This document shows positions 4,989 to 5,142 of a stretch of DNA of 5,142 nucleotides, one piece after another. Position numbers and translations under genes: made by a program. The notes beneath the pieces were generated by a model. The model saw nothing but the letters and a program-made list of their open reading frames with translations, searched no databases and was not told the origin of the DNA. Each line of letters starts with the position of its first letter. The first letter of the stretch is position 1. The DNA comes from an uncultured Clostridium sp. (GTDB taxonomy: Bacteria; Bacillota; Clostridia; UBA1212; UBA1255), in NCBI GenBank assembly GCA_900555605.1, contig USLW01000183.1, positions 1 to 5,142 of the forward strand, in the 5' to 3' direction.

Positions 4989-5142
4989 TTATGCTTCAAA
5001 CAAAGCTGTGCTGAAATATCGCTCGCCGGTGTCCGGCAGAATCGTAACGACACGCTTTCCGGGGCCCAGCTCTTTGGCCAGCCTGATTGCTGCGGCAACA
5101 TTGGAGCCGCTGGAAATTCCGCAGAGCAGTCCCTCTTTTTTT
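4989..5142 (-). CDS. cysK: Cysteine synthase (O-acetylserine sulfhydrylase), C-terminal fragment
   Basis: Only the last 50 codons are inside the window; the gene continues past the right edge. The fragment reads [14 protein letters not shown] at its beginning and ends [12 protein letters not shown] before a TAA stop (4989-4991). These are hallmark C-terminal sequences of the PLP-dependent cysteine synthase A family, in which the serine of the GISSG block contacts the pyridine nitrogen of PLP. The enzyme condenses O-acetyl-L-serine with sulfide to form cysteine. [14 protein letters not shown] text (here [10 protein letters not shown]) and the ending STALFE are closer to CysK than to CysM or cystathionine beta-synthase, but the paralog is less certain than the family. 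No regulatory region is visible, since the 5' end is missing. It is followed by an intrinsic terminator. Confidence 0.92.
   Translation of the reverse strand, partial: KKEGLLCGISSGSNVAAAIRLAKELGPGKRVVTILPDTGERYFSTALFEA

Noticed and set aside
4826..5014. Small plus-strand open frames across the cysK-hpf intergenic region
   Set aside because: They run through the terminator and promoter, overlap both minus-strand genes, and show no start signal.

Overview
The window looks like chromosomal DNA from an endospore-forming Firmicute, most likely of the Clostridia. The evidence is a spmA-spmB spore-maturation pair, an AbrB-type transition-state regulator, a long-form ribosome hibernation factor, consensus-like AGGAGG ribosome binding sites, sigma-A-like promoters and moderate GC with A/T-rich intergenic regions. 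The taxonomic call is an inference from gene content; no marker gene is present. I see no tRNA, rRNA, CRISPR array, transposase, phage gene or other mobile element.

Layout. Positions 1-59 (minus) hold the first 19 codons of an AbrB/SpoVT-family regulator, truncated by the window edge. Positions 60-293 are a divergent control region with a recognisable promoter for the regulator, an 11-bp-phased direct repeat upstream of it, and two A/T-rich dyads in front of spmA. Positions 294-893 and 921-1442 (plus) are spmA and spmB, closely spaced and certainly co-transcribed. Positions 1459-2148 (minus) encode an unrecognised multi-pass membrane protein with an acidic N-terminal tail. It converges on spmB with only 16 bp between the stop codons. 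Positions 2149-2317 are a second divergent control region with a large dyad centred on overlapping promoter elements and another 11-bp-phased direct repeat. Positions 2318-4123 (plus) encode a long-chain acyl-CoA synthetase that apparently starts at TTG just after a T9 tract. A 20-bp-period duplication spans its stop codon, and a strong bidirectional terminator follows. Positions 4271-4810 (minus) are hpf with its own promoter. Positions 4989-5142 (minus) are the 3' end of cysK (cysteine synthase) followed by a clear intrinsic terminator.

How the genes fit together. The regulator, spmAB and hpf all belong to stationary-phase or sporulation physiology: transition-state control, spore core dehydration and cortex maturation, and ribosome dimerisation. 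The acyl-CoA synthetase and cysK are housekeeping metabolism. The membrane protein is the only gene of unknown function. Each unit appears to be transcribed separately except spmAB.

I found no evidence for a new defence, mobile or RNA system. The items most worth a second look are regulatory: the two helically phased repeats, the dyad over the divergent promoter, the homopolymer at the acyl-CoA synthetase start, and the unknown membrane protein.
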